Shown here in pieces: positions 18,403 through 28,231 of a DNA stretch of 64,000 nt. The stretch spans positions 1,364,001 through 1,428,000 of the forward strand of contig NZ_FNKY01000001.1 of assembly GCF_900103165.1 (NCBI RefSeq), in the 5' to 3' direction. The DNA comes from Nitrosospira multiformis (lineage in GTDB: Bacteria > Pseudomonadota > Gammaproteobacteria > Burkholderiales > Nitrosomonadaceae). How positions within the stretch are numbered: position 1 is the first letter of the stretch; every line of letters begins with the position of its first letter. Under the pieces are notes generated by a model. It had not been told where the DNA came from. It did no database searches and worked only from the letters and a program-made list of their open reading frames with translations. The translations under genes were made by a program, and so were the position numbers.

Positions 18403-19248
18403 ATGAGCACATTGCAAAACAAAATCGACTTTGCCGTTGTCCTGCGCGTTACTCACGCCAACCCTAACGGTGATCCACTTAACGGAAACCGCCCACGCGC
18501 CGACTACGACGGCTTTGGGGAAATTACCGACGTTTGTATTAAACGTAAGCTCAGAGATCGATTGCTGGAGAGTGGCCAAAGTATTTTTGTACAGTCCGAT
18601 GATCGAAAAATAGACGGTGCCAGAAGCCTAAAAGCTAGAGCAGATGCTGCACTTGGAAAAAAACTTGGCTCAAGTGAGACAGCAAAATTGGCTTGTGAAC
18701 AATGGTTCGACGTTCGTGCATTTGGTCAGCTTTTTGCGTTCAAGTCTGACAAGAAAAGCAAAAGGGAAGCTGACAGCGAAGGCGATACCGGCGTATCCAT
18801 TGGCATTCGTGGCCCCGTCACTGTTCAGTCTGCGTTCAGCGTGGAACCAGTCGATATCAGCAGCACACAGATCACCAAAAGCGTTAGCGGCGAAGGAGAC
18901 GGCAGCAAACGCGGTTCCGATACAATGGGCATGAAACATCGGGTTGACAAGGGAATTTATGTTTTCTATGGCAGCATGAATCCGCAATTGGCTGAACGAA
19001 CAGGGTTCAGCGATGCCGATGCTGAAACCATCAAGCAGTTGCTACCAAAGTTATTAGAGAACGATGAGTCATCTGCAAGGCCAGCGGGAAGCATGGAAGT
19101 TCTGAAAGTGATTTGGTGGAAACACAACTGCAAATCAGGTCAATATTCCTCAGCTAAAGTACATCGCAGTCTGGCGGTGCAGCCTGATGGCGGCATGCAG
19201 CTTGATACGCTTGATGGTTTGTCTCATGAAATTCTTGGTGGTTTTTGA
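18403..19248 (+). CDS. cas7: Cas7/Csd2, backbone subunit of type I-C Cascade
   Basis: A 281-residue protein, the size expected for Csd2. The ATG at 18403 follows AAGGAAG and gives MSTLQNKIDFAVVLRVTHAN; the frame is open further upstream but that is cas8c sequence. Motifs NPNGDPLNGNRPR and GDTGVSIGIRGPVTVQSAFS are characteristic. Several Cas7 copies coat the crRNA and bind target DNA. It lies between cas8c and cas4 in standard I-C order. A 45-nt gap to cas4 follows. Confidence 0.95.
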   Translation: MSTLQNKIDFAVVLRVTHANPNGDPLNGNRPRADYDGFGEITDVCIKRKLRDRLLESGQSIFVQSDDRKIDGARSLKARADAALGKKLGSSETAKLACEQWFDVRAFGQLFAFKSDKKSKREADSEGDTGVSIGIRGPVTVQSAFSVEPVDISSTQITKSVSGEGDGSKRGSDTMGMKHRVDKGIYVFYGSMNPQLAERTGFSDADAETIKQLLPKLLENDESSARPAGSMEVLKVIWWKHNCKSGQYSSAKVHRSLAVQPDGGMQLDTLDGLSHEILGGF

Positions 19249-19293
19249 ATAAGGCTCGAAAGAAGGGCATAACGTAAACGTCGAAGGCTGGTA

Positions 19294-19917
19294 ATGGTTG
19301 ACGACTCCAGTGAACCCATCATGATTTCCGCGCTACAGCACTTCAGCTACTGTCCACGACAGTGCGCCTTGATTCATGTCGAGCAGCAATTTTCCAGCAA
19401 CGTTCATACGGCCCGAGGTGATGCTGTGCATGCTCATGTGGATAAGCCAGGATGGGAAGCGCAACCGGGTGCGCGTGTGGAGCGGGCGCTGCCAATCTGG
19501 TCCGACCGTCTTGGCTTAACGGGCCGATGTGATGTCGTAGAGTTTCGCCACGATGGCAGTATTTATCCCGTGGAGACCAAGCATGGTCCACGCAAAGCTA
19601 AAGTACACGATGATTTGCAGCTCGCCGCGCAGGCGCTCTGCCTGGAAGAAATGACAGGCAAATCAATCCCGCGTGGGGCGATTTATCACCACTCTTCCCG
19701 CCGTCGGCGAGAGGTAGTGATAACTGACGCATTGCGCCGTCAGGTAGAAGAGGTAACGGAGGCGGTACGCGTCTTGCTGGCTTCCGGCAGACTGCCGCCG
19801 CCAGTGAACGACGCACGTTGCAAGGAGTGTTCGTTGAAAGATATTTGCCAGCCGGAAGCGTTAACGGCTAAACCAGCGCAAACGGCCTTGTGTTCATCTC
19901 TTTTTATGCCCGATTAA
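19294..19917 (+). CDS. cas4: Cas4 RecB-like nuclease
   Basis: A 207-residue protein with the Fe-S cysteines of Cas4: one in FSYCPRQC near residue 18-24 and a C-terminal cluster in CKECSLKDIC. The nuclease motif reads YPVETKHGPRK (PVE-x-K), and LAAQALCLEEM is the QxxxY-like region. Cas4 joins Cas1-Cas2 in selecting and trimming prespacers so that spacers come from PAM-flanked sites in the right orientation. It is 6 nt upstream of cas1. Confidence 0.94.
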   Translation: MVDDSSEPIMISALQHFSYCPRQCALIHVEQQFSSNVHTARGDAVHAHVDKPGWEAQPGARVERALPIWSDRLGLTGRCDVVEFRHDGSIYPVETKHGPRKAKVHDDLQLAAQALCLEEMTGKSIPRGAIYHHSSRRRREVVITDALRRQVEEVTEAVRVLLASGRLPPPVNDARCKECSLKDICQPEALTAKPAQTALCSSLFMPD

Positions 19918-19923
19918 ACCAGT

Positions 19924-20958
19924 ATGCGGCAAATCCTCAATACGCTTTACGTAATGACACCTCATGCCTATGTGCATCTGGAGAACGATACGCTACGGAT
20001 TGACGTGGAGCGTCAAAAGAAAATGCAAGTGCCGCTTCACCATCTTGGCTCCGTGGTCTGTTTTGGCAATATTATGGTTTCTCCCGCATTGATGCATCGT
20101 TGTGCCGATGACGGCATCAGTCTGGTACTGCTCGATGGCAACGGACGCTTCAAGGCGCGGTTGGAAGGGGCAGTGAGCGGGAATATCCTGCTGCGGCAGG
20201 CACAGTATCGCATGGCGGGTGACGGACAATTCTCTCTAGCAGTGGCACAGGCAGTAATTGCGGGAAAGTTGCGGAATTCTCGGCAGGTGCTGATGCGTGG
20301 TGCGCGCGAAGCGGACGACGAACATGACCAGAAAGTATTGAGCGGGGCGGCGGAGTCTTTGGCTCGTTCGATTCGTAATCTATCGGTAACTGGCGATCTC
20401 GATGTGGTGCGTGGAATCGAGGGCGATGCCGCGAAGATCTATTTCTCTGCGTTACCGTGTCTCGTGCGTCGTAACATACGTGAGTTTTTTACGATGAACG
20501 GACGTTCGCGCCGTCCGCCTCGTGATCGCTTCAATGCGCTGCTATCATTTCTTTACTCGATGGTAATGAACGATTGCCGTTCGGCACTGGAAAGCGTGGG
20601 ACTGGATCCTCAATTGGGTTTTCTCCATGCCGTGCGTCCCGGACGGGCAGCGTTAGCGCTGGACTTGATGGAGGAGTTCCGCGCTATTTTGGCGGATCGA
20701 CTGGCCCTGACTTTGATTAATCGTGGTCAAATTACCGCCGATGATCTCAAGGAACGTGAAGGCGGAGCGGTATATCTGGAAGGTGATGCGAGAAAGGCTG
20801 TGGTGGTGGCATATCAGGAGCGCAAGCAGGAGGAAATCACCCATCCATTGCTGGAGACAAAAATATCTATAGGGTTATTGCCGCAACTTCAGGCGCGTTT
20901 CCTGGCGCGAACCATACGCGGCGAGATGGACGGATATATACCCTTTCTGGCGAAGTAA
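19924..20958 (+). CDS. cas1: Cas1 integrase (type I-C)
   Basis: A 344-residue Cas1. The metal-binding residues are visible: Glu in [11 protein letters not shown] near residue 162, His in [10 protein letters not shown] near 228, and Asp/Glu in [10 protein letters not shown]. The N-terminal strand domain starts [20 protein letters not shown]. It integrates prespacers at the leader end of the array together with Cas2. cas2 begins 2 nt after its stop. All catalytic positions look intact, consistent with the many acquisitions in the array. Confidence 0.96.
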   Translation: MRQILNTLYVMTPHAYVHLENDTLRIDVERQKKMQVPLHHLGSVVCFGNIMVSPALMHRCADDGISLVLLDGNGRFKARLEGAVSGNILLRQAQYRMAGDGQFSLAVAQAVIAGKLRNSRQVLMRGAREADDEHDQKVLSGAAESLARSIRNLSVTGDLDVVRGIEGDAAKIYFSALPCLVRRNIREFFTMNGRSRRPPRDRFNALLSFLYSMVMNDCRSALESVGLDPQLGFLHAVRPGRAALALDLMEEFRAILADRLALTLINRGQITADDLKEREGGAVYLEGDARKAVVVAYQERKQEEITHPLLETKISIGLLPQLQARFLARTIRGEMDGYIPFLAK

Positions 20959-20960
20959 CC

Positions 20961-21251
20961 ATGCTCATTATCGTGACTTACGACGTATCAACCGAAACCC
21001 GGGAAGGGCGAAAAAGGCTGCGGCGTGTGGCGAAGATATGCGAAGGGATAGGGCAGCGTGTGCAAAAATCGGTGTTTGAGTGCCGGGTTGATTTGATGCA
21101 GTACGAAGAGCTGGAGCGACGGTTGTTAGCAGAAATGGAGCAGAAAGAGGACAATCTTCGCATATACCGTTTGACTGAACCGGTTGAGTTGCATGTGAAG
21201 GAATACGGAAATTTCAAGGCAGTAAATTTTGAAGGACCTCTGATTGTTTGA
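20961..21251 (+). CDS. cas2: Cas2, integration complex scaffold
   Basis: A 96-residue ferredoxin-fold protein starting [12 protein letters not shown] with the conserved Asp at residue 8, followed by [22 protein letters not shown]. It dimerises between two Cas1 dimers in the adaptation complex. It is the last cas gene, directly upstream of the leader and array on the same strand. Confidence 0.96.
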   Translation: MLIIVTYDVSTETREGRKRLRRVAKICEGIGQRVQKSVFECRVDLMQYEELERRLLAEMEQKEDNLRIYRLTEPVELHVKEYGNFKAVNFEGPLIV

Positions 21252-21432
21252 GGCGCGCGAACCCTAAGTGATGGCGAAATAGTGGGGGTGTTCGCGCTTT
21301 GGCCAGGTATCTGGCAAATATGAGAAATTCCATGCAGATTCTATTTTTCAGATCGCTTATTCGAACTAAGGGCAAGGGGTTCGCGCATTCGCAGGAAAAT
21401 TTTCTGTTGTATGATGAAGTTGTAGTTGTACT
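21252..21432 (+). promoter_or_regulatory. CRISPR leader
   Basis: 181 bp between cas2 and the first repeat, AT-rich toward the repeat. It contains GTTCGCGC twice in direct orientation (21290-21297 and 21379-21386) and an inverted copy GCGCGAACCC at 21255-21264. Leaders hold the array promoter and the integration signals; which of these motifs matter is not known. Confidence 0.75.
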
Positions 21433-24400
21433 GTAGCGCCCAGCGAACTGGCTGGGCGAGGATTGAAACTAACAGGACGGCGAGCAGAAGGTCTCATAAT
21501 AAAAAGTAGCGCCCAGCGAACTGGCTGGGCGAGGATTGAAACGCTTTGCAGAGTGAGAGATTGATCCTCACACTTAAGTAGCGCCCAGCGAACTGGCTGG
21601 GCGAGGATTGAAACCCACCAGGTGCAACAGATAACATAGGGTTTAGACCGTAGCGCCCAGCGAACTGGCTGGGCGAGGATTGAAACACGTTGATGCGCAG
21701 TATTGGACATGCGCTCCTGAGTGTAGCGCCCAGCGAACTGGCTGGGCGAGGATTGAAACATCAGAAGTGAATTTTGTATGCCAGAAATAGTCTGTAGCGC
21801 CCAGCGAACTGGCTGGGCGAGGATTGAAACTTCATCCAGGCCGAATCCTGGGCATTTGCAAAATTGTAGCGCCCAGCGAACTGGCTGGGCGAGGATTGAA
21901 ACCAATTTTCCGCCCATAATTGTATTGGTGTAGGCGTGTAGCGCCCAGCGAACTGGCTGGGCGAGGATTGAAACATGGAATGAGGCTTTAAATCGCGGAT
22001 CAATGTCGGTAGCGCCCAGCGAACTGGCTGGGCGAGGATTGAAACTTTATAGATTTAATAAGATAGGAACTTATCCACGGTAGCGCCCAGCGAACTGGCT
22101 GGGCGAGGATTGAAACTTGTGTCTCGTGATATTTGCTGGCGTAGCGTCCGCGTAGCGCCCAGCGAACTGGCTGGGCGAGGATTGAAACATACCATAGTCC
22201 GATCGGTACGGACTCAGTTAGGTGTAGCGCCCAGCGAACTGGCTGGGCGAGGATTGAAACTCCGAAGAGATCCACGTTGACAAGTACCTGAATCGTAGCG
22301 CCCAGCGAACTGGCTGGGCGAGGATTGAAACAATTCTGTAGTCATAGGTTATCCCTGTTATATGGGTAGCGCCCAGCGAACTGGCTGGGCGAGGATTGAA
22401 ACATACCATGCGTCTCCGTCTGTAGAGTTGTGCTGAGGTAGCGCCCAGCGAACTGGCTGGGCGAGGATTGAAACTAGTTCCCGCGCGATTATGAAGGATG
22501 GCGCATGGGTAGCGCCCAGCGAACTGGCTGGGCGAGGATTGAAACGCTGTAGACATTGAACATGCTACCGAAATGGCCGCGTAGCGCCCAGCGAACTGGC
22601 TGGGCGAGGATTGAAACCGGGATATCCATGACAAACGGACCATACAGACGCCGGTAGCGCCCAGCGAACTGGCTGGGCGAGGATTGAAACACCTCGCTTG
22701 CATCTGATCTCTTGCCGACTCTGATGTAGCGCCCAGCGAACTGGCTGGGCGAGGATTGAAACTGGCGCATTTAGATCTGGATATCCAGCAGCCGCCATGT
22801 AGCGCCCAGCGAACTGGCTGGGCGAGGATTGAAACCCCGTTTCGAGCCCTCGTATTCCGGTCCGGACAAAGGTAGCGCCCAGCGAACTGGCTGGGCGAGG
22901 ATTGAAACATGATCGTAGTAATACCTCTCTGATTTGCTCAGCGTAGCGCCCAGCGAACTGGCTGGGCGAGGATTGAAACCTCTCCACCAGCCTCTAAGGC
23001 ATAAGCCAGCCGCGTAGCGCCCAGCGAACTGGCTGGGCGAGGATTGAAACGCTTTCGATGGACGTAAAAAAGCCCTCGGGTGAGGGGTAGCGCCCAGCGA
23101 ACTGGCTGGGCGAGGATTGAAACGAGTTCAATCGAATTATCGGCAACGAGCGGATCAGGTAGCGCCCAGCGAACTGGCTGGGCGAGGATTGAAACTGAAG
23201 CACGGCGGGATTCTTATCCATGCGCGCCGGTAGCGCCCAGCGAACTGGCTGGGCGAGGATTGAAACTGCCCCACATCGAAGGTCGTTACCTGGACGACCT
23301 GTAGCGCCCAGCGAACTGGCTGGGCGAGGATTGAAACTAATGTGCCGCTGCGGATTGAAGAGAAATTGACGTAGCGCCCAGCGAACTGGCTGGGCGAGGA
23401 TTGAAACCTTAATTGATCGAGCTAGGGCGGATTGCCCCCCAGTAGCGCCCAGCGAACTGGCTGGGCGAGGATTGAAACATGATCACGTGGGAAATGTTAT
23501 CCGTCATGGTTTGTAGCGCCCAGCGAACTGGCTGGGCGAGGATTGAAACATCCACAATCCAAGCGATGATCGGAGGATTGAAACGTAGCGCCCAGCGAAC
23601 TGGCTGGGCGAGGATTGAAACTATCACGCCCTCTTTATGTAGAAAATCAATTCGCGTAGCGCCCAGCGAACTGGCTGGGCGAGGATTGAAACCCGCGCGA
23701 GATGTAAATGGCCTGCCATGGGACGAGGTAGCGCCCAGCGAACTGGCTGGGCGAGGATTGAAACCATTTAAATGGCGCACAGACAGAATATGCCCATGGT
23801 AGCGCCCAGCGAACTGGCTGGGCGAGGATTGAAACGTGTTAGGAATGGTTGAATCTCCATCCGTAATTTTGTAGCGCCCAGCGAACTGGCTGGGCGAGGA
23901 TTGAAACGAACCTGAAGCGGATCAATGAAGTCGAGGCCGAAGTAGCGCCCAGCGAACTGGCTGGGCGAGGATTGAAACACTGTCAACCCACCCCTGAATC
24001 ATGTTAGCCATGTGTAGCGCCCAGCGAACTGGCTGGGCGAGGATTGAAACTATTTGGACATTATACCCCTCATCTACTAAAAGAGTAGCGCCCAGCGAAC
24101 TGGCTGGGCGAGGATTGAAACCATCCTTACCGACACTGGCTTGCTCGACACCGATCGTAGCGCCCAGCGAACTGGCTGGGCGAGGATTGAAACATCGTGA
24201 TCGCAAGCACCCCGGTTACGGCGTCATACGTAGCGCCCAGCGAACTGGCTGGGCGAGGATTGAAACGACTACACGAAGTATATCCGCTTGGCTGCCAATG
24301 GTAGCGCCCAGCGAACTGGCTGGGCGAGGATTGAAACCTAATATCGACATGCCTTGTGCGCTCGCGCCGTGTAGCGCCCAGCGAACTGGCTGGGCGAGGA

Positions 24401-27326
24401 TTGAAACTGTAAAAGTTCCAGCTGGCAATACTTCCCACTCACCGTAGCGCCCAGCGAACTGGCTGGGCGAGGATTGAAACTGCAATGGATTTCTGGAACT
24501 CACGCGCGCACAGGTAGCGCCCAGCGAACTGGCTGGGCGAGGATTGAAACTTGAGCGCGACGCGCGAGGCGGTACTCGCTATACGTAGCGCCCAGCGAAC
24601 TGGCTGGGCGAGGATTGAAACCTAAGATTTATCAGGAAACTGAAACTTCTTCTGCGTAGCGCCCAGCGAACTGGCTGGGCGAGGATTGAAACGGATATCA
24701 GGAGCGTTGGGCTGAGTATCGCTATTGTAGCGCCCAGCGAACTGGCTGGGCGAGGATTGAAACGTTTGCATTCCAAGACTGGTGGTAATGAGCTGTAGTA
24801 GCGCCCAGCGAACTGGCTGGGCGAGGATTGAAACTTGAGCGCGACGCGCGAGGCGGTACTCGCTATACTGTAGCGCCCAGCGAACTGGCTGGGCGAGGAT
24901 TGAAACAGCTTCACCGACTGCAGGGGTTGATCCATGTCGTCGTAGCGCCCAGCGAACTGGCTGGGCGAGGATTGAAACACAAATCCGATATTCAACGATG
25001 TCGCATTCCGAAGTAGCGCCCAGCGAACTGGCTGGGCGAGGATTGAAACCTCTTCAACAGGTGCTCCATCGTCGGTTGCCTCAGGTAGCGCCCAGCGAAC
25101 TGGCTGGGCGAGGATTGAAACATCATAAAACCTCCTATAGTCGGGTGGTACATCATGTAGCGCCCAGCGAACTGGCTGGGCGAGGATTGAAACCTGAATA
25201 GCTACTAACGCAGCGCGATAGTCCGTGGTAGCGCCCAGCGAACTGGCTGGGCGAGGATTGAAACTGAAGCATGGTGTGGTTACCTGGGTTGGACTGGTGT
25301 AGCGCCCAGCGAACTGGCTGGGCGAGGATTGAAACTGAAAAATCAACCGACATGCCCGCCGATAGCGTTGGTAGCGCCCAGCGAACTGGCTGGGCGAGGA
25401 TTGAAACTGATCGATTGCGCCCTTATCGTCATTAGCCGCCGGTAGCGCCCAGCGAACTGGCTGGGCGAGGATTGAAACATACCCTTATCCCCTGAAAAGG
25501 TGCCGGACACTAGTAGCGCCCAGCGAACTGGCTGGGCGAGGATTGAAACGTTTGCAACTTCAACAAGATGCTAATTCTATGATGTAGCGCCCAGCGAACT
25601 GGCTGGGCGAGGATTGAAACTTTCAGATTCGTACTGTTCGTCCGATGCCGATGTAGTAGCGCCCAGCGAACTGGCTGGGCGAGGATTGAAACCAGACAAA
25701 ATGATAGAGGGGTATACGCATGACTGAAAGTAGCGCCCAGCGAACTGGCTGGGCGAGGATTGAAACCCTTTGATGCGCAGTATTAGACATCCGCTCCTGA
25801 AGTAGCGCCCAGCGAACTGGCTGGGCGAGGATTGAAACGCACTACAGGCGGACGGATGGTATCTAAGGCAAGAGTAGCGCCCAGCGAACTGGCTGGGCGA
25901 GGATTGAAACCTTATTAAGAACCGCCTGTTCGCCGAGCATGGCGAGTAGCGCCCAGCGAACTGGCTGGGCGAGGATTGAAACTGTTTCAAGGGCTGTGAC
26001 ATTGGCGGTCAAGGCAGCGGTAGCGCCCAGCGAACTGGCTGGGCGAGGATTGAAACTGCGGCCAAGGTAAACAAGACGTAAAATAATCGTGCGTAGCGCC
26101 CAGCGAACTGGCTGGGCGAGGATTGAAACTCTGGCTAATGGCACCAGACTGGCTACCTTCCGGGGTAGCGCCCAGCGAACTGGCTGGGCGAGGATTGAAA
26201 CGAACTAATCCGGGCGCAATTGCTGAAGAAAAAGCGTAGCGCCCAGCGAACTGGCTGGGCGAGGATTGAAACAATTTGTCGGTGGCGCTCCGGTGACTAC
26301 ATGGCGGTAGCGCCCAGCGAACTGGCTGGGCGAGGATTGAAACATTAGCGCAATGGGCTGTGTCCAGATTGTTTTCAGTAGCGCCCAGCGAACTGGCTGG
26401 GCGAGGATTGAAACAAATTCATCCACGAAATCATGGCCGTATTTGAAATGTAGCGCCCAGCGAACTGGCTGGGCGAGGATTGAAACGTAGACGCTGCCAT
26501 TTTCTACCTCGGTGGTTAGGTAGCGCCCAGCGAACTGGCTGGGCGAGGATTGAAACGGTTTCCGAGCGCAATTCAACTGGCGAGAACTTAGTAGCGCCCA
26601 GCGAACTGGCTGGGCGAGGATTGAAACTTGCTGTCGGGCAGACTGATCCATGCCTGATCATGTAGCGCCCAGCGAACTGGCTGGGCGAGGATTGAAACAA
26701 TAAAGGTCTGATTCAAAGTAGGAAGAGAAGTGTAGCGCCCAGCGAACTGGCTGGGCGAGGATTGAAACTCTAATGACTGGGCAAATTACAACGTGGCAAA
26801 CAACGTAGCGCCCAGCGAACTGGCTGGGCGAGGATTGAAACGTGTATATAAATCCAAGATTCACCGTGGCACGAGAGTAGCGCCCAGCGAACTGGCTGGG
26901 CGAGGATTGAAACACTTTCCGGTACCTCTACCACTGGAACAGCGTCTGTAGCGCCCAGCGAACTGGCTGGGCGAGGATTGAAACCTCGACGCCGCCAGGT
27001 TTGCTGCAGATACCGCTGTAGCGCCCAGCGAACTGGCTGGGCGAGGATTGAAACAAAGGTATTAAAGTCTGGCTCCCACATCAGCTTGGTAGCGCCCAGC
27101 GAACTGGCTGGGCGAGGATTGAAACATAGGTCGTACCATTGGGGATATCTTCTTCCTCAGGTAGCGCCCAGCGAACTGGCTGGGTGAGGATTGAAACATC
27201 AACTCAACCGTTACCGGGTAGCTCCCGCCGAGTAGCGCCCAGCGAACTGGCTGGGCGAGGATTGAAACGCATCTTCGGGATCGATCACCCCATCGGCCCA
27301 GGCCGTAGCGCCCGGCGAATTGGCTG
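21433..27326 (+). CRISPR. type I-C CRISPR array: 82 full repeats plus a degenerate terminal repeat, 82 spacers
   Basis: The repeat is 37 bp, beginning GTAGCGCCCAGCG and ending GGCGAGGATTGAAAC. Inside it CGCCCAGC and GCTGGGCG form a perfect 8-bp stem around GAACTG. The ending ATTGAAAC is typical of type I-C. Repeats start at 21433, 21506, 21578 and so on, every 70-74 bp, so spacers are 33-37 nt. As read, full repeats are identical except the one at 27161, which has a C to T change. A terminal copy at 27305 keeps only about 22 bp with two changes. Degeneration at this end and the leader beside cas2 show that new spacers enter at 21433. Unusual spacers are described in the findings. Confidence 0.98.
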
Positions 27327-27481
27327 TCCTTGCCACCGTAGCGCTGCACGAGTGTCGCTGGCGATAGCCCGGCAACTTTGCCAGCCTAGGCGAAGGTCAG
27401 ATTGGACGGATCGATGGACAACATTTGATCCAGCACGGCGTCAAGGGGAGCTTCGTTAGATATGCTTTTGGATCTTGCCAT
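27327..27481 (-). pseudogene. truncated TetR-family regulator, cut by the CRISPR array end
   Basis: From an ATG at 27481 the minus strand encodes MARSKSISNEAPLDAVLDQM, then LTFA, a TAG, and AGKVAGLSPATLVQRYGGKD. This is the helix-turn-helix start of a TetR repressor; the TAG replaces a residue that is often Gln (CAG to TAG). After about 52 codons the frame runs into the last, degenerate CRISPR repeat, and the ligand-binding domain is gone. It is divergent from the DHFR-like gene, a common arrangement in which the regulator controls the reductase. Confidence 0.7.
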
Positions 27482-27534
27482 GGATAATTTGTAAACGTAT
27501 ATTCATTTATAAAATCAATAGGAGGTTGGAACGA

Positions 27535-28071
27535 ATGGCGAGAATTCTCGGCTATATTGCCTCAAGCCTTGACGGCTTCATTGCGACCGACGATGACAAC
27601 CTGGACTGGCTCTTCCAATACAACGATATGGATTTGGGAGAACATGACTACAAGTTGTTTATCAAGGGTATCCGTACGGTTGTTATGGGGCGCGGCACCT
27701 ACGATTTTATCGCCAACGATCCGACTCCATGGAATTATGGAGACCAAAGGGTTTTGGTTGTTACTTCAAGCCCCATCGATCGCCCGAAAGGGGAACTTGA
27801 GGTGCGCAGCGACGTCGACGCTCTCATCGCTGAGTTGCGTGCATTGGAAGATGGTGACGTATGGATGGCCGGAGGCGGGCAATTGCAAATGACATTTTTG
27901 GAAAAAGGTGCCCTGGATGAGATCGAAATCTACCTCATTCCCGAGTTGTTGGGCGGTGGACGCCCGCTGTTTCCCGCTACAGGTTATCGCGATAGTCCAA
28001 AGCTGATTAGTGCGCAACAAATGGATAGAGGATGCGTACGTCTTCACTACCGCTTTGACCGTTTCGAGTGA
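27535..28071 (+). CDS. dihydrofolate reductase family protein (RibD C-terminal domain type)
   Basis: A 178-residue protein starting MARILGYIASSLDGFIATDD, the signature start of YyaP-type RibD-C proteins, with VVMGRGTYDF and WMAGGGQLQMTFLEKGALDE in the middle and IPELLGGGRPLF near the end. These bind NADPH and reduce pteridine or other small substrates; true substrates are mostly unknown. The ATG at 27535 has a strong AGGAGG 9 nt upstream and is preferred to an upstream in-frame ATG at 27475. Its divergent TetR neighbour is broken, so expression may be unregulated. Confidence 0.85.
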   Translation: MARILGYIASSLDGFIATDDDNLDWLFQYNDMDLGEHDYKLFIKGIRTVVMGRGTYDFIANDPTPWNYGDQRVLVVTSSPIDRPKGELEVRSDVDALIAELRALEDGDVWMAGGGQLQMTFLEKGALDEIEIYLIPELLGGGRPLFPATGYRDSPKLISAQQMDRGCVRLHYRFDRFE

Positions 28072-28107
28072 GCCGAAAATTGTCGCAAAACTACCGGAGA
28101 CTGTGAC

Positions 28108-28191
28108 ATGCTTCACCGCCAGGTGGGCGACTTCCTGGACATCGCCTTAAGCTTCATGGTGCTGTATTTAGGCGTGGTGATCTGGCGTTGA
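28108..28191 (+). CDS. possible 27-residue hydrophobic peptide
   Basis: MLHRQVGDFLDIALSFMVLY followed by LGVVIWR, preceded by CCGGAGA about 7 nt before the ATG. It would form one membrane helix. It lies 36 nt after the DHFR-like gene, so it could be co-transcribed or be the remnant of a longer gene. No family recognised. Confidence 0.3.
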   Translation: MLHRQVGDFLDIALSFMVLYLGVVIWR

Positions 28192-28205
28192 CTGACAGCA
28201 TTTGG

Positions 28206-28224
28206 GCATCACGCGTCGTGATGC
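28206..28224. terminator. stem-loop between convergent genes
   Basis: GCATCACG-CGT-CGTGATGC, perfect 8-bp arms, between the plus-strand DHFR-like gene and the minus-strand dehydrogenase gene. There is no T tract on either side, so this is a weak or bidirectional terminator candidate. Confidence 0.4.
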
Positions 28225-28231
28225 AAGCATA

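Noticed and set aside
23338-23370. Spacer 27 contains GGATTGAAG, similar to the repeat end
   Set aside because: Only 8 of 9 nt match and it is in the middle of the spacer; likely chance.
21366-27349. Many overlapping reading frames with repeated FQSSPSQFAGRY or SILAQPVRWAL segments, on both strands
   Set aside because: They are translations of the CRISPR repeats and spacers, not genes.
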